Source of the DNA: an uncultured Bacteroidales bacterium
GTDB taxonomy: Bacteria; Bacteroidota; Bacteroidia; Bacteroidales; P3
Assembly (NCBI GenBank): GCA_900315335.1
Contig: OMYR01000044.1
Location: 1-46,443 of the forward strand
Reading direction: 5' to 3'
Length of the DNA stretch: 46,443 bases
The notes below the pieces were generated by a model. The model was not told the origin of the DNA and did no database searches. It saw only the letters and a program-made list of their open reading frames with translations. Numbering within the stretch: position 1 is the stretch's first letter; each line of letters begins with the position of its first letter. Below are positions 33,027 to 44,834 of the stretch, in pieces. The position numbers were made by a program, and so were the translations under genes.

Positions 33027-36000
33027 TTATTTCTTTCTTCCACGTTTTACGGGTTGAAGGCCTGTCTTTGTTGCTCTATCAAGTTGTTCTTTGTTTGCAA
33101 CAAAGACGTTCTCGTACTCTCTTAGACCCGTGCCGGCAGGAATTAAGTGTCCCACCAATACGTTTTCTTTCATTCCTAACAATTTATCTTCCTTAGCGGA
33201 TATTGCTGCTTCGGTCAATACCTTTGTTGTCTCTTGGAATGATGCAGCGGATAGGAAACTCTTGGTTTGTAATGAAGCACGTGTGATACCTTGTAAAATC
33301 TGGTGAGCCGTTGCAGGCTGTGCATCTCTTGCTTCCATAGGTTTTAAATCACGACGTACCAATGAAGAGTTCTCATCTCTAAACTCACGCATTGTAATCA
33401 TCTGACCGTCTTGATAGTTTTCGCTATCGCCTTTGTCGGTTACTACGAGCATTCCGTAAATTTTGTCGTTCTCTTCTTGAAAATCTATCTTATTTACGGC
33501 TTCGGCTTCAAGGAATTGAGTATCTCCCGGGTCATCAATAGACACTTTTCTCATCATCTGACGAACGATAACCTCGAAGTGTTTATCATTTATCTTAACA
33601 CCTTGCAAACGATAAACGTCCTGAGCTTCATTGACGATGTATTTTTGAACCTCCAATGGACCTAATACATTCAATATGTCAGCAGGAGAAATCTCGCCTT
33701 CGGATATTGGAGTTCCAGCTTTGACATAATCGTTCTCTTGTGCAAGAATTTGACGTGATGTAGGTATCAAATAAGATACTGTTTCGCCTGTCTTACCAGT
33801 GATAATGACTTCACGATTACCACGTTTAAGCTTCTTACCAAATGATACCACACCGTCTATTTCGGAAATCACTGCCTGATCAGATGGATTACGAGCCTCA
33901 AACAATTCGGTTACACGAGGCAAACCACCCGTAATATCACCAGCCTTAGCACTCGCACGAGCCTTCGTAGCAAGAGTTACAGTAGGTTTAACAACCTCAC
34001 CATCTTCAACAGCTATGTGGGCCCCGGCAGGCATATCGTAAGACTTGATGATTATATTTACATCGACTTTCTTCGACTCCAACGTCTCTTTGTCTGCGTT
34101 TAAGGATAAATCAACGAAACCTGCAACCTCTGCTTTTACATCTGTGGTCGTGCCGTTCTCTGTTGTTTTGAACAATACTGTTCCTTCCTTTATCTCTTGA
34201 CCTTGCGAAACAAGAATCTCGATTCCCTTAGGTTTTTGATATGTTGCTCCAATGATACCGATTGAAGGTACAATACCTTTTTGTTTTGTTTCGGTTACAA
34301 TCTTTTCGATAAGACCTGTCTGTGGGTCAGACTCACTACGGAATGTCGTTCCTTCAATGATTGAGAAGAATTTAACCTTACCCTCAACGTTAGATATAAT
34401 ATGAGAAGAATACAAGTCAGGTACTGCCACAGCTTGTCCGGCTTTCACTTGTTCGCCTTCATGAACGTGAATAAATGCCCCGAATTGAATATGTACTTGC
34501 TGCAATACACTACCCGTTACTGCATCTATGATGTGCATTTCACAAGTTGAACCCATCTCACGATAGATTCTCACACCATTGTCGTTATTATACTCTTTAC
34601 TAAAATAGTTTCCCTTATCATCTTTGTCTCTTATGTACGCAGGAACAAGGTTAGAACTATCAAAATGGACTATACCGTCATACTTAGCATGTATGGTTGC
34701 AGAATCACCGCTTGCAACACCACCGACGTGGAATGTACGAAGTGTAAGCTGCGTTCCTGGCTCACCGATAGCCTGTGCTGCTATAACGCCGACAGATTCT
34801 CCTCGTTGAACCAATTTACCCGTTGCCAAGTTACGTCCATAACATTTAGCACAAACGCCCTTAGTTGCCTCGCAAGTCAATACCGAACGTATCTCGACTT
34901 CTTCAATAGGCGACTCTTGTATCTTTTGGCAAATATCTTCTGTTAATTCGTCGCCTTCATGAGCAAGTATCTCTCCTGTTTGAGGATGAATGATGTCGTA
35001 CAAAGTTACACGACCCAAGATTCTATCGTACAAACTCTGAACTTCTTCATCATTACGTATCAAAGCACGTGTAGGGATACCTCTCAACGTTCCACAGTCC
35101 TCTTCTGTAATAATAACATCATGAGCAACATCAACAAGACGTCTTGTCAAATATCCTGCATCGGCTGTCTTCAAAGCTGTATCGGCCAAACCTTTTCTTG
35201 CTCCGTGAGTGGAGATGAAGTACTCTAACACGTTCAGACCTTCCTTAAAGTTTGAGATGATAGGGTTTTCGATAATCTCGGCTCCGCCACTACCTGCTTT
35301 TTGAGGTTTTGCCATCAAACCACGCATACCAGACAACTGACGAATCTGCTCCTTACTACCACGGGCTCCCGAATCCAACATCATATATACAGAATTGAAA
35401 CCTTGTCTATCGGCAGCCATTTGTTTCAACACGTGGTTTGCAAGAGTACGGTTAGTTGTTGTCCAAATATCGATAACTTGGTTATATCTTTCACGGTCGG
35501 TAATGAATCCCATTTGGTAATTACCCATGACCTCATCAACCTGACCTTCGGCTTGTTTAATCAAATCAACCTTTTCTTCCGGAACGATAACGTCCGCCAA
35601 ATTGAATGACAAACCACCTTTGAACGCCATGTAATATCCGTTATCCTTTATATCATCAAGGAATTGTACTGTTCGTGCAGAACCACAAACTTTAAGCACT
35701 CCACCGATAATATCTCTTAAAACGTTCTTCTTTATTAATTTATTTACGTATCCATAATCGGAAGGAACTAATCTGTTAAACAAAACTCGTCCAACCGTTG
35801 TAGGAACGCCATGTTTTTGTTCCAAAACATCAGCATCGGTTATCTCCAATTTCAAACCGTTGAAATCAAAATAACCTCTTTCGCCTATGGCGATACCATT
35901 GGCATTACTACCCGCTTTCTTATCAAAATAAACTATACGAGAAAGTTGCTCACCGTTGCTGTTACGATATAATGTTATACCAGCGTGCATATCAACTTTA

Positions 36001-37691
36001 TGTTCGTTGTATGCCACTTGGACATCTTCTATGGAATAGAAAGATTTACCTTCGCCAAGAACATTATATTCTTCATCACTCTTACGCTCCTTGGTCATAT
36101 AGTACAGACCAAGTATCATATCCTGAGACGGTACTGTAATAGGAGCACCATTTGCAGGGTTCAAGATATTGTGTGATGACAACATCAATAATTGAGCTTC
36201 CAAAACGGCTGCATTTCCAAGTGGTAAATGGACTGCCATTTGGTCACCGTCAAAGTCTGCGTTAAATCCTGTACATACAAGTGGGTGCAAACGAATGGCT
36301 TTTCCTTCGACCAACTTTGGCTGGAATGCCTGAATACCTAAACGGTGCAATGTCGGAGCACGGTTCAAAAGTACCGGATGCCCTTTTACAAGATTTTCCA
36401 AAATCTCAATAACAACAGGCTCTTTTCTATCAACGATACGTTTTGCACTCTTTACAGTCTTTACAATACCTCTTTCAAGAATCTTACGAATGATGAATGG
36501 CTTAAATAACTCGGTAGCCATATCCTTAGGAAGGCCACACTCGTACATCTTCAAATCTGGACCGACAACGATAACGCTACGACCTGAATAATCGACACGC
36601 TTACCTAACAAATTCTGACGAAAACGTCCTTGCTTACCTTTTAACGAATCTGACAAGGATTTCAAAGCTCTATTGGAATCGCTACGAACAGAAGAAACTT
36701 TTCTTGAATTGTCAAACAATGAATCAACAGCCTCTTGCAACATACGTTTTTCGTTACGCATTATTACATCCGGGGCTTTGATTTCAAGAAGACGTTTCAA
36801 ACGATTGTTACGAATGATGACTCTACGATACAAGTCATTCAAATCGCTCGTTGCAAATCTACCACCGTCCAACGGAACAAGTGGTCGTAAATCAGGAGGA
36901 ATAACAGGGACAACTTTAACAACCATCCATTCAGGACGATTTTCCAATCCCTTTGCTTCCATTTTATGTTTAGATTCTCTAAACGCCTCAACTACATTCA
37001 AACGTTTTAGAGTATCTTTCTTTCTCTGCATTGAAGTCTCTTTACTTGCAGCATCTCTCAATTGATACGACAATGCGTCTATATCAATATTCTTCAAAAG
37101 CGTATAAAGAGCTTCCCCGCCCATTTTAGCCACGAACTTGTTCGGATCATCATCAGGCAAATATTGATTTTCTTCCGGAAGAGTATCAAGAATATTTTGA
37201 TATTCCTCTTCAAGTAAAAGATCCAATTTATTTACACCATTCTGTTCCGCAACACCGGGATTTATTACAACATATTTTTCATAATAAATAACCTGCTCCA
37301 ATTTCTTGCTTTGAAGACCAATCAAAGCACCGATTTTATTTGGCAATGAACGGAAAAACCATATATGAGCAACAGGAACAACCAACTGAATATGTCCCAT
37401 ACGCTCTCTTCGAACTTTTTTCTCTGTTACCTCAACTCCACATCTATCGCAAACAATACCTTTGTAACGGATTCTTTTATATTTTCCACAACTACACTCC
37501 CAATCCTTTACAGGTCCGAAAATTTTCTCACAAAACAAACCATCTCTTTCGGGTTTGTATGTTCTGTAATTAATAGTTTCGGGCTTAGTAACCTCACCTC
37601 TTGAACGTTTAAGAATTGACTCCGGAGATGCCAAACTTATCGTCATAGATTGGAAAGATGAACTACTATTTTCTCTATTTGTTAAAGCCAT
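33027..37691 (-). CDS. rpoC: RNA polymerase subunit beta'
   Basis: Catalytic subunit of RNA polymerase. The 1554 residues include the first zinc site (Cys66, Cys68, Cys81, Cys84), the [15 protein letters not shown] switch region (364-378), and the active-centre NADFDGD (477-483) with three Mg-binding aspartates. The bridge/trigger elements are [22 protein letters not shown] (772-793) and [13 protein letters not shown] (976-988). The second zinc site uses Cys866, Cys940, Cys947 and Cys950. The C-terminal [24 protein letters not shown] (1465-1488) is conserved. I expect about 1430 residues in Bacteroidales. The excess seems to lie in the insert between the trigger loop and [15 protein letters not shown] (1251-1265). 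It follows rpoB with a 40-base gap. Confidence 0.98.
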   Translation of the reverse strand: MALTNRENSSSSFQSMTISLASPESILKRSRGEVTKPETINYRTYKPERDGLFCEKIFGPVKDWECSCGKYKRIRYKGIVCDRCGVEVTEKKVRRERMGHIQLVVPVAHIWFFRSLPNKIGALIGLQSKKLEQVIYYEKYVVINPGVAEQNGVNKLDLLLEEEYQNILDTLPEENQYLPDDDPNKFVAKMGGEALYTLLKNIDIDALSYQLRDAASKETSMQRKKDTLKRLNVVEAFRESKHKMEAKGLENRPEWMVVKVVPVIPPDLRPLVPLDGGRFATSDLNDLYRRVIIRNNRLKRLLEIKAPDVIMRNEKRMLQEAVDSLFDNSRKVSSVRSDSNRALKSLSDSLKGKQGRFRQNLLGKRVDYSGRSVIVVGPDLKMYECGLPKDMATELFKPFIIRKILERGIVKTVKSAKRIVDRKEPVVIEILENLVKGHPVLLNRAPTLHRLGIQAFQPKLVEGKAIRLHPLVCTGFNADFDGDQMAVHLPLGNAAVLEAQLLMLSSHNILNPANGAPITVPSQDMILGLYYMTKERKSDEEYNVLGEGKSFYSIEDVQVAYNEHKVDMHAGITLYRNSNGEQLSRIVYFDKKAGSNANGIAIGERGYFDFNGLKLEITDADVLEQKHGVPTTVGRVLFNRLVPSDYGYVNKLIKKNVLRDIIGGVLKVCGSARTVQFLDDIKDNGYYMAFKGGLSFNLADVIVPEEKVDLIKQAEGQVDEVMGNYQMGFITDRERYNQVIDIWTTTNRTLANHVLKQMAADRQGFNSVYMMLDSGARGSKEQIRQLSGMRGLMAKPQKAGSGGAEIIENPIISNFKEGLNVLEYFISTHGARKGLADTALKTADAGYLTRRLVDVAHDVIITEEDCGTLRGIPTRALIRNDEEVQSLYDRILGRVTLYDIIHPQTGEILAHEGDELTEDICQKIQESPIEEVEIRSVLTCEATKGVCAKCYGRNLATGKLVQRGESVGVIAAQAIGEPGTQLTLRTFHVGGVASGDSATIHAKYDGIVHFDSSNLVPAYIRDKDDKGNYFSKEYNNDNGVRIYREMGSTCEMHIIDAVTGSVLQQVHIQFGAFIHVHEGEQVKAGQAVAVPDLYSSHIISNVEGKVKFFSIIEGTTFRSESDPQTGLIEKIVTETKQKGIVPSIGIIGATYQKPKGIEILVSQGQEIKEGTVLFKTTENGTTTDVKAEVAGFVDLSLNADKETLESKKVDVNIIIKSYDMPAGAHIAVEDGEVVKPTVTLATKARASAKAGDITGGLPRVTELFEARNPSDQAVISEIDGVVSFGKKLKRGNREVIITGKTGETVSYLIPTSRQILAQENDYVKAGTPISEGEISPADILNVLGPLEVQKYIVNEAQDVYRLQGVKINDKHFEVIVRQMMRKVSIDDPGDTQFLEAEAVNKIDFQEENDKIYGMLVVTDKGDSENYQDGQMITMREFRDENSSLVRRDLKPMEARDAQPATAHQILQGITRASLQTKSFLSAASFQETTKVLTEAAISAKEDKLLGMKENVLVGHLIPAGTGLREYENVFVANKEQLDRATKTGLQPVKRGRKK

Positions 37692-37731
37692 AATATTAAA
37701 ATACTATTTATATTTTATGGATACTTTTCTA

Positions 37732-40700
37732 TTAATTAAACGTAATTTCAAGGTTCAAACCTCTCAATTCATGAACAAGTACATTGAATGATTCAGGAAG
37801 TCCCGGTGTAGGCATATTATCTCCCTTAACTATTGCTTCGTATGCTTTTGCTCTTCCTACAACATCATCGGACTTGACTGTCAACATTTCTTGCAATACA
37901 TGAGAAGCTCCGTATGCTTCCAAAGCCCAAACCTCCATTTCTCCAAATCTTTGACCACCGAATTGAGCTTTACCACCCAATGGCTGCTGTGTAATCAATG
38001 AGTATGGTCCTATACTACGAGCATGCATCTTGTCATCAATCATGTGGTGCAATTTCAACATATACACATAACCAACAGTTGCAGGTTGATCAAATCTCTC
38101 TCCACTCTGTCCGTCATACAAATAGCATTTACCATTTGCAGGAAGTCCAGCTTCTGCCAATTGTTCATTAACTTGCTCTAATGTAGCACCATTGAAAATA
38201 GGAGTATGATATCTTCTTCCAAGTTCATGTCCTGCCCAACCTAAGATAGTTTCAAAAATCTGTCCCAAGTTCATACGGCTCGGCACACCCAATGGGTTCA
38301 AAACGATATCCACAGGCTTTCCATTAGCAAGGAACGGCATATCTTCTTCACGGACGATCTTGGCTACAATACCTTTGTTTCCGTGACGACCAGACATTTT
38401 GTCTCCTACTTTTAATTTACGTTTCTTTGCAATATATATCTTAGCAACTTTTACTATACCTGCCGGTAAATCATCTCCTATTGTCTGTGCAAATTGTTTT
38501 CTTGCCAATTGTCCTTGATATGTTCTGTATCTAAGACTATAATTATTCAATAGCTTTTTAATAAGAGTATTTGTCTGCTCATCATCAGTCCAATCGTTCG
38601 GATCAACATTTGCAAAGTCTATTGCCGTCAATAGTTTTTGATTGAACTTAACTTTCTTTGGAATGATTTCATCTCCGTATGTAGAATAAACGCCGTTGGA
38701 TACCTTACCAGTCAATAGAATAAATAATTTATCAACCAACTTTTTCTTCAACATTTGAACAGTATCCTCGAACTCGTCCTTTAATTGTTTTAATACAATT
38801 TTGTCTTTCTGTCTTGCATCTTTATCTTTCAAGAAACGTTCAAACAATTTCTTATCTATAACTACGCCATCAACAGAAGGCGGAACTTTTAAAGAAGCAT
38901 CTTTTACATCACCTGCTTTATCACCAAAGATTGCAGACAATAGCTTTTCCTCAGGAGTAGGATCGCTCTCGCCCTTAGGTGTAATCTTTCCTACAAGAAT
39001 ATCTCCCTCTTTGACAACTGCGCCTATACGAATCATACCATTGTCATCCAAATCCTTAGTTGCCTCTAAACTTACATTTGGAATATCTTTTGTCAATTCT
39101 TCCAAACCACGCTTAGTCTCACGAACTTCCGTAATAAACTCGTCAATATGAACAGAAGTATACCAATCTTCTTTTACGACTTTTTCGGATATTACGATAG
39201 CATCCTCATAGTTGTAACCCTTCCAAGGCATGAATGCAACTTGTAAGTTACGACCCAATGAAAGAACTCCATTGTTGGTTGCATAACCTTCACAAAGGAT
39301 TTGTCCTTTTGTTACCTTATCACCTTTTTTAACAATAGGACGAAGATTTACTACCGTAGAATCATTAGTCTTTCTGAATTTAACTAAACTATAAACCTTT
39401 CTATCGTCATCAAACGAAACCAATCTTTCGTTCTCATCTCTATCATAAATAACTGCAATTTGACGAGCATCAACAAAATCAACGATACCATCTTCCTCTG
39501 CCGTAATTAAATTACGAGAATCCATCGCAACGTATGGTTCGATACCCGTTCCAACAATAGGAATTTGAGGATTCAACAATGGAACAGCCTGACGCATCAT
39601 GTTAGAGCCCATCAACGCACGGTTAGCATCATCGTGTTCCAAGAACGGAATCAAAGAGGCAGCAATAGATGCTATTTGATTAGGTGCAACATCTAACAAA
39701 TCTACGTCCTCAGGAGTTACGATAGGGAAGTCAGCTTGTTTTCTTGCTTTAACACGCTTGTCTAAAATAGTGCCATTGGCATCAACTTTTGTTACGGCTT
39801 GTGCAACAATCTTATTTTCCTCTTCCTCCGCTGTCAAATATACAGGGGCTGCATTGTACTGAACAACACCATTCTTAACTGCATAATAAGGAGTTTCAAT
39901 AAATCCAAGTGTATTAATCTTAGCAAATACACTTAAAGACGAAATCAAACCAATATTAGGACCTTCGGGAGTTTCGATAGTGCAAAGACGACCGTAGTGT
40001 GTGTAATGGACGTCACGAACTTCAAAACCCGCACGCTCTCTTGACAAACCACCAGGACCTAAAGCCGAAATACGTCTTTTGTGCGTAAGTTCTGCAAGTG
40101 GATTCGTTTGATCCATAAACTGGGACAATTGGTTTGTTCCAAAGAACGAATTAATAACAGAAGACAATGTCTTAGCATTTACCAAATCCGTTGGAGAAAA
40201 TACTTCATTATCCCTAACATTCATTCTTTCTCTAATAGTCCTTGCCATACGAGATAATCCAACTCCGAATTGGGAATGTAACTGTTCCCCTACGGTACGT
40301 ATTCTACGATTTGACAAGTGGTCTATATCATCAACCTCTGTCTTAGAATTTATCAACTCTATTAAGTGTTTGATGATTGAAATAATATCTTCTTTGGTTA
40401 AAACCTTAATATTCGGATCAACGTGTAAATCCAATTTTTTATTTATTTTGTATCTACCAACATCGCCCAAATCATAACGTTTATCCGAGAAAAACAATTT
40501 GTCAATAACGTCCCTTGCAGTCTGCTCATCAGGTGGCTCTGCCGAACGTAATTGTCTATAAATATACTCAACAGCTTCCTTGGCATTATTCGCTGTATCT
40601 TTCTGCAAAGTATTGAATATAATAGAATAATCTGCAGAAGTTGAGTCTTCTTTATGTACAAGTATAGAACTTATTCCAGCATCTAATATTTTATCAATAT

Positions 40701-41535
40701 CATCTGCTTCAAGAATTTTTTCTCTTTCTACTATTGTCTCTGTCCTCTCAATAGAAACGACCTCTCCTATATCTTCATCAACAAAATCTTCTACCCAAGC
40801 TCTAACAACTCTCGCTGCTAATTTCTTGCCTATATATTTTTTCAAATTGCCTTTTGATGCCTTTACCTCCTCTGCCAAATCGAATATCTCCAAAATATCT
40901 TTATCTTGTTCATATCCGATAGCACGAAGCAATGTCGTGATAGGCAATTTTTTCTTTCTGTCTATATAAGCATACATTACGTTATTAATGTCAGTGGTAA
41001 ATTCCATCCAAGAACCCTTAAAAGGAATAATTCTTGCGGAATACAACTGCATACCATTATTGTGAGTAGAGGTTCCGAAGAAAACTCCCGGCGAACGGTG
41101 TAACTGAGACACCACAACTCTCTCTGCTCCATTAATAACAAACGTACCCTTAGGGGTCATATATGGTATCATTCCCAAATAGACGTCCTGAATAATTGTT
41201 TTGAAGTCTTCGTGTTCTTCGTCCGTACAATAAAGTTTCAATTTTGCTTTCAACGGAACTGAAAACGTAAGACCTCTTTCTATACATTCCTCAATAGAGT
41301 AACGTGGTGCATCAACGAAATAATCAATAAATTCCAAAACGAAATTATTTCTTGCATCACTGATTGGAAAATTCTCAGAAAAAACTTTATACAAACCTTC
41401 ATTCTTACGATTTTCCGTATCTGTCTCTAATTGGAAAAATTCACGAAACGATTTCAACTGAATATCCAAAAAGTCAGGATATTCAAATTTCTTTACAGTC
41501 GCGAAATTGACTATATTTGAATTATTATTTGCCAA
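37732..41535 (-). CDS. rpoB: RNA polymerase subunit beta
   Basis: Second-largest subunit of RNA polymerase. The 1267 residues match Bacteroidota size. The rifampicin-binding cluster lies at about residues 460-500 ([21 protein letters not shown], then ISALGPGG). It reads as wild type, with the Asp, His and Ser positions most often mutated in resistant strains intact. Other landmarks are [14 protein letters not shown], the [20 protein letters not shown] active-site loop, [17 protein letters not shown] and the C-terminal [24 protein letters not shown]. It follows rplL after a 138-base gap holding a strong RNA hairpin. rpoC follows 40 bases after its stop. Confidence 0.98.
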   Translation of the reverse strand: MANNNSNIVNFATVKKFEYPDFLDIQLKSFREFFQLETDTENRKNEGLYKVFSENFPISDARNNFVLEFIDYFVDAPRYSIEECIERGLTFSVPLKAKLKLYCTDEEHEDFKTIIQDVYLGMIPYMTPKGTFVINGAERVVVSQLHRSPGVFFGTSTHNNGMQLYSARIIPFKGSWMEFTTDINNVMYAYIDRKKKLPITTLLRAIGYEQDKDILEIFDLAEEVKASKGNLKKYIGKKLAARVVRAWVEDFVDEDIGEVVSIERTETIVEREKILEADDIDKILDAGISSILVHKEDSTSADYSIIFNTLQKDTANNAKEAVEYIYRQLRSAEPPDEQTARDVIDKLFFSDKRYDLGDVGRYKINKKLDLHVDPNIKVLTKEDIISIIKHLIELINSKTEVDDIDHLSNRRIRTVGEQLHSQFGVGLSRMARTIRERMNVRDNEVFSPTDLVNAKTLSSVINSFFGTNQLSQFMDQTNPLAELTHKRRISALGPGGLSRERAGFEVRDVHYTHYGRLCTIETPEGPNIGLISSLSVFAKINTLGFIETPYYAVKNGVVQYNAAPVYLTAEEEENKIVAQAVTKVDANGTILDKRVKARKQADFPIVTPEDVDLLDVAPNQIASIAASLIPFLEHDDANRALMGSNMMRQAVPLLNPQIPIVGTGIEPYVAMDSRNLITAEEDGIVDFVDARQIAVIYDRDENERLVSFDDDRKVYSLVKFRKTNDSTVVNLRPIVKKGDKVTKGQILCEGYATNNGVLSLGRNLQVAFMPWKGYNYEDAIVISEKVVKEDWYTSVHIDEFITEVRETKRGLEELTKDIPNVSLEATKDLDDNGMIRIGAVVKEGDILVGKITPKGESDPTPEEKLLSAIFGDKAGDVKDASLKVPPSVDGVVIDKKLFERFLKDKDARQKDKIVLKQLKDEFEDTVQMLKKKLVDKLFILLTGKVSNGVYSTYGDEIIPKKVKFNQKLLTAIDFANVDPNDWTDDEQTNTLIKKLLNNYSLRYRTYQGQLARKQFAQTIGDDLPAGIVKVAKIYIAKKRKLKVGDKMSGRHGNKGIVAKIVREEDMPFLANGKPVDIVLNPLGVPSRMNLGQIFETILGWAGHELGRRYHTPIFNGATLEQVNEQLAEAGLPANGKCYLYDGQSGERFDQPATVGYVYMLKLHHMIDDKMHARSIGPYSLITQQPLGGKAQFGGQRFGEMEVWALEAYGASHVLQEMLTVKSDDVVGRAKAYEAIVKGDNMPTPGLPESFNVLVHELRGLNLEITFN

Positions 41536-41604
41536 GGTTAAAAAAATTAAAGGTTAAAACACTATTTCTACTGCGAGGATTTACCTCCAACAAACGTAAA
41601 ACAA

Positions 41605-41642
41605 GGAACAGATACCCCTTTTGTAAGGGGTACAACTGTTCC
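41605..41642 (-). promoter_or_regulatory. rplL-rpoB intergenic hairpin (attenuator or processing site)
   Basis: On the minus strand, GGAACA and TACCCCTT (41642-41625) pair with AAGGGGTA and TGTTCC (41620-41605), giving a long stem with a small internal loop. TTGTTTTAC follows. In E. coli the same gap holds an attenuator and an RNase III site that set rpoBC levels relative to the ribosomal proteins. A similar role here is inferred from position only. Confidence 0.65.
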
Positions 41643-41673
41643 CAATATCAATTATTGATTGCGGTGAAATGTC

Positions 41674-42045
41674 TTATTTAATTTCAACCTTTGCACCAGC
41701 TTCTTCTAATGCAGCCTTTAATGATTCTGCCTCTTCTTTTGTTACACCTTCTTTCAATGCTTTTGGAGCAGCGTCAACTAATTCTTTAGCTTCTTTCAAA
41801 CCAAGGCTACAAAGATCTTTAACATGTTTTACAACATTCAATTTAGAAGCACCTGCCTCTACCAATATTACATCAAATGATGTTTTTTCTTCTGCAGCAG
41901 CACCGCCTTCTGCTGTAGCTGCAACTGCAACTGTAGCAACTGCTGGCTCGATGCCATATTCTTCTTTTAATATGTCGCCAAGTTCCTTAGCTTCTTTAAC
42001 TGTTAAGCTAACTAATTGTTCTGCTAATGCTTTTAGATCTGCCAT
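41674..42045 (-). CDS. rplL: 50S ribosomal protein L7/L12
   Basis: Stalk protein of the large subunit that recruits and activates translational GTPases. The 123 residues match. The N-terminal dimer domain (1-35, [19 protein letters not shown]) is followed by an Ala-rich hinge (about 37-52) and the factor-binding C-terminal domain ([20 protein letters not shown], then [20 protein letters not shown]). It lies 38 bases after rplJ, its binding partner on the ribosome. The hairpin between it and rpoB probably sets the ratio of stalk protein to polymerase. Confidence 0.98.
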   Translation of the reverse strand: MADLKALAEQLVSLTVKEAKELGDILKEEYGIEPAVATVAVAATAEGGAAAEEKTSFDVILVEAGASKLNVVKHVKDLCSLGLKEAKELVDAAPKALKEGVTKEEAESLKAALEEAGAKVEIK

Positions 42046-42083
42046 TTTATTTTCTTATTTTTAATTGTTTCTAACTATTTTTA

Positions 42084-42605
42084 TTATTCTGCGCTTGCAG
42101 TTTCTTGTTGTTTATCTTGTCTTTCTTCGTTTGTTAAACCGCTGACGATATTTCTAACAGGAGATAACAATGCAGAGATAACATCTGCAATCAATTCGTT
42201 CTTAGACTTAATAGCAACAAGTTCATTCAAATGCTCTTCGCCAATATAGAATTCTTCCTCTACATAAGCAGATTTCAACAAAGGTTTTTCCTTTTTATCC
42301 TTTTGATTCCTGAACTCTTTTATTAATTTAGCGGGAGCATTATTAACTTTTGATAACATCAACGAAGTCTGTCCCTTGAAAGTTGGAATCATTACTGAAT
42401 AATCCATATCCAAACTTTCGATAGCTTTTTTCAAAAATGCATTTTTAACTACCAATAGTTTGATTTCCCTCTTGAAACACATTCTCCTCAAATTAGCTGT
42501 ATCCTTAGCATTCAAGCCTTCAAGATCTACAACATATAAATAAGGATATTCTTTGATGTTTTCACCAATACTTTCTATTAGTTTACCTCTTTCTTCTTTT
42601 CTCAT
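42084..42605 (-). CDS. rplJ: 50S ribosomal protein L10
   Basis: Base of the L7/L12 stalk, binding 23S rRNA and L7/L12 dimers. The 173 residues match the usual size. The N-terminal globular domain begins MRKEERGKLIESIGENI and includes YLYVVDLEGLNAKDTANLRRMC. The C-terminal helix that binds L7/L12 is recognisable in the segment NELIADVISALLSPVRNIVSGL. It lies 19 bases after rplA. An L10-type autoregulatory leader was looked for in the short upstream gap and not found. Confidence 0.97.
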   Translation of the reverse strand: MRKEERGKLIESIGENIKEYPYLYVVDLEGLNAKDTANLRRMCFKREIKLLVVKNAFLKKAIESLDMDYSVMIPTFKGQTSLMLSKVNNAPAKLIKEFRNQKDKKEKPLLKSAYVEEEFYIGEEHLNELVAIKSKNELIADVISALLSPVRNIVSGLTNEERQDKQQETASAE

Positions 42606-42624
42606 TTCAAATCATGTATAAAGA

Positions 42625-43320
42625 TTATTTACTAATAGATTTTGCATCTACCTTTACACCAGGACTCATCGTTGATGAAACGCTGACACTCTTCACATAA
42701 GTTCCTTTGGCACTTGTCGGTTTCAATTTCAAAATCATTCTAATAACTTCCATTGCATTATCTATGATTTTGTCCTCAGAAAATGACATTCTTGCCACAC
42801 TTGTATGAACAATACCAAATTTATCAACTTTGAAATCTATTTTGCCGGCTTTTACTTCTTGGACTGCCTTTGCTATATCCATTGTAACTGTGCCGGTTTT
42901 AGGGTTAGGCATCAAACCACGAGGGCCTAATATTCTACCTAACGCACCTATTTTTGGCATTACACTTGGCATAGTAACTATTACATCGACATCCGTCCAA
43001 CCGCCTTTAATTTTGGTGATGTATTCATCTAACCCAACATAATCAGCTCCGGCAGCCTTAGCTTCTTCTTCTTTGTCCTCTGTACATAATACAAGCACTT
43101 TTTTGGTCTTACCTGTGCCATGAGGAAGAGTAACTGTACCCCTTACCATTTGGTTTGATTTTCGAGGATCAACACCAAGGCGTATATCAACATCAAAAGA
43201 AGCATCAAACTTAGTAAAAGTTATATCCTTTACAATTTTAACGGCTTGCTCCAATGTATACTCCTTAGAAGAATCATACTTTTTTAAGGCCTCTACTGTT
43301 TTTTTCGATTGTTTTGCCAT
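42625..43320 (-). CDS. rplA: 50S ribosomal protein L1
   Basis: Binds 23S rRNA at the mobile L1 stalk and helps eject deacylated tRNA from the E site. The 231 residues match. Landmarks are the N-terminal [53 protein letters not shown], and the signature [20 protein letters not shown]. The C-terminal [21 protein letters not shown] is conserved. In E. coli L1 represses its own operon. The L11-L1 gap here is only 24 bases, and no obvious mimic of the rRNA site was identified. Confidence 0.98.
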   Translation of the reverse strand: MAKQSKKTVEALKKYDSSKEYTLEQAVKIVKDITFTKFDASFDVDIRLGVDPRKSNQMVRGTVTLPHGTGKTKKVLVLCTEDKEEEAKAAGADYVGLDEYITKIKGGWTDVDVIVTMPSVMPKIGALGRILGPRGLMPNPKTGTVTMDIAKAVQEVKAGKIDFKVDKFGIVHTSVARMSFSEDKIIDNAMEVIRMILKLKPTSAKGTYVKSVSVSSTMSPGVKVDAKSISK

Positions 43321-43344
43321 TTTTGCAATTTTCTATTTTTAATG

Positions 43345-43767
43345 TTACTTAACTGTGATACCCATGCTGCGAGCTGTACCTGCTACCATACGCATAGCGC
43401 TTTCAAGAGTGAAACAATTTAGATCCACCATTTTAGCCTCAGCGATTTCTTTAACTTGATCTTGGGTTAAAGAAGCAACCTTTTTACGGTTAGGCTCTCC
43501 CGAACCACCTTTTGCTTTCGTAGCCTCCAAAATCTGTACAACTACAGGAGGTGTCTTAACAACAAAATCAAAGCTCTTGTCAGTATACACATTAATTATA
43601 ACAGGCAAAATCTTACCTGCTTGCTTCTGTGTTCTGGCATTGAACTGCTTGCAAAATTCCATTATATTCACACCTTTGGCACCCAAAGCAGGTCCCACTG
43701 GTGGTGCTGGATTTGCAGCGCCTCCTTTGATTTGCAATTTAATTAATCCTGCAACTTCTTTTGCCAT
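43345..43767 (-). CDS. rplK: 50S ribosomal protein L11
   Basis: Forms the GTPase-associated centre with 23S rRNA and takes part in the stringent response through RelA. The 140 residues match. The N-terminal domain has [36 protein letters not shown], with the proline-rich loop near residues 18-25. The rRNA-binding C-terminal domain ends [12 protein letters not shown]. The gene follows nusG with a 38-base gap. The order secE, nusG, rplK, rplA is near-universal in bacteria. Confidence 0.98.
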   Translation of the reverse strand: MAKEVAGLIKLQIKGGAANPAPPVGPALGAKGVNIMEFCKQFNARTQKQAGKILPVIINVYTDKSFDFVVKTPPVVVQILEATKAKGGSGEPNRKKVASLTQDQVKEIAEAKMVDLNCFTLESAMRMVAGTARSMGITVK

Positions 43768-43805
43768 CTTTTTAAAATGCTATTAAATGTTTATTATAAA
43801 TGTTT

Positions 43806-44351
43806 TTATTGTTTCTCAACTTGATAATTGGACAATTCGACAGGAGTCTTTCTACCAAAAATTTTAACTATAACTTTCATTTTCTGTTTTTCATTATTGA
43901 CTTCTTCAATAACTCCATCGAAATTCTTGAAAGGTCCATCTATAATTCTGATAGTCTCTCCGACAATATATGTCTGTTCTGATGCTTCAACAGAATCAAT
44001 ACTGTCATCAACAGTTTTAAGAATTCTCTTAACTTCACCATCTGTCATCGGAATAGGTTTTCCACTCTTCTCTGTTATAAAGTCAAGTACATTAGGGATA
44101 TTTTTTATCACATGAGCGACTTCTCCCTCCAACTTAGCCTCTACAAAAAGATAACCTGGAAACAATGTTCTTTCCTTACTGGTCTTCTTACCATTACGTA
44201 CTGAATAAACTCTCTCAACTGGTATCAAAACATTGCTAACGAAATTGCCCAAACCTCTTCGAGCTATTTCATTATCAATATATTCTTTTGCTTTACGTTC
44301 TTTTCCGGCAATAGCCTTCAAGACATACCACTTCTTCGTTTGTTCACTCAT
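43806..44351 (-). CDS. nusG: Transcription termination/antitermination factor NusG
   Basis: Binds RNA polymerase over the clamp, influences pausing and links transcription to Rho or the ribosome. The 181 residues match. The N-terminal NGN domain (about 4-110) opens KKWYVLKAIAGKERKAKEYI and includes TLFPGYLFVEAKL. The C-terminal KOW domain (about 128-178) begins GETIRIIDGPFKNFDGVIEEV. It is 114 bases after secE. That gap holds an imperfect hairpin but no separate gene. Confidence 0.97.
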   Translation of the reverse strand: MSEQTKKWYVLKAIAGKERKAKEYIDNEIARRGLGNFVSNVLIPVERVYSVRNGKKTSKERTLFPGYLFVEAKLEGEVAHVIKNIPNVLDFITEKSGKPIPMTDGEVKRILKTVDDSIDSVEASEQTYIVGETIRIIDGPFKNFDGVIEEVNNEKQKMKVIVKIFGRKTPVELSNYQVEKQ

Positions 44352-44366
44352 AAGGTTAAATAGTAT

Positions 44367-44413
44367 TATTGAGATTTATAAAAACATACCTATTCTCCTT
44401 TTATATCTCAATA
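44367..44413 (-). other. Hairpin in the secE-nusG gap
   Basis: TATTGAGAT (44367-44375) pairs with ATCTCAATA (44405-44413), with nearby A-rich and T-rich pairing. It is not followed by a T-run on the minus strand. It may be a processing or stability element of the secE-nusG transcript. Confidence 0.35.
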
Positions 44414-44465
44414 TTCTGACGAACTTTTGGGAAGCAAGATATAAAAAGAAAAATCTAATTTTCTT

Positions 44466-44684
44466 TTATGCGATTAATTGATAAATATAACCTAACAGAC
44501 CCTTCCAAAACATTGTTGGATGAACTCCAAAGGCAATATCCATTACGAATACTATCAGTGCTATAATCAATGATGCGACAAAAACAACCACAGTTGAATT
44601 CATCAATTCATCCATAGTTGGCCATGAAACTTTCTTCATCTCATCATAACAACTCTTCACATAACCTACAATTCTGTTAGCCAT
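44466..44684 (-). CDS. secE: Preprotein translocase subunit SecE
   Basis: Essential small partner of SecY in the Sec translocon, in the inner membrane. The 72 residues match the short, single-span form found outside the enterobacteria. The amphipathic helix with the conserved block CYDEMKKVSWPTMDELMNST (12-31) precedes one membrane span (about 33-54). It lies just after tRNA-Trp, whose gene ends 33 bases before the ATG. Both are read in the same direction as tuf. Confidence 0.96.
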   Translation of the reverse strand: MANRIVGYVKSCYDEMKKVSWPTMDELMNSTVVVFVASLIIALIVFVMDIAFGVHPTMFWKGLLGYIYQLIA

Positions 44685-44716
44685 ATCTATATAGTGTTTT
44701 TCGTATTTTATTAAAG

Positions 44717-44787
44717 CAGGGGCAGAGAGAATCGAACTCCCACCAACGGTTTTGGAGACCGCTATTCTACCATTAGACCATGCCCCT
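44717..44787 (-). tRNA. tRNA-Trp (CCA anticodon)
   Basis: A 71-base cloverleaf on the minus strand. The acceptor AGGGGCA pairs with TGCCCCT, the anticodon loop CTCCAAA gives CCA (44753-44755 as TGG on the plus strand), and the T-loop is TTCGATT. The discriminator is G. No CCA tail is encoded. It lies between tuf and secE, as is usual in Bacteroidota. Confidence 0.96.
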
Positions 44788-44790
44788 GTG

Positions 44791-44821
44791 TAAGAGCAAG
44801 CATATAACGTACTTGCTCTTA
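44791..44821 (-). other. Hairpin between tuf and tRNA-Trp
   Basis: TAAGAGCAAG (44791-44800) pairs perfectly with CTTGCTCTTA (44812-44821) around 11 bases. On the minus strand it sits just after the tuf stop and is followed by CACAG, not T, then directly by tRNA-Trp. That suggests an RNA processing or mRNA 3'-end stabilising hairpin rather than an intrinsic terminator. A T-rich stretch follows on the plus strand only. Confidence 0.5.
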
Positions 44822-44834
44822 TTTTATTATCTTA

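Noticed and set aside
40030-40160. Rifampicin-resistance mutation in rpoB
   Set aside because: The rifampicin-binding cluster reads as the usual sensitive sequence at the commonly mutated Asp, His and Ser positions.
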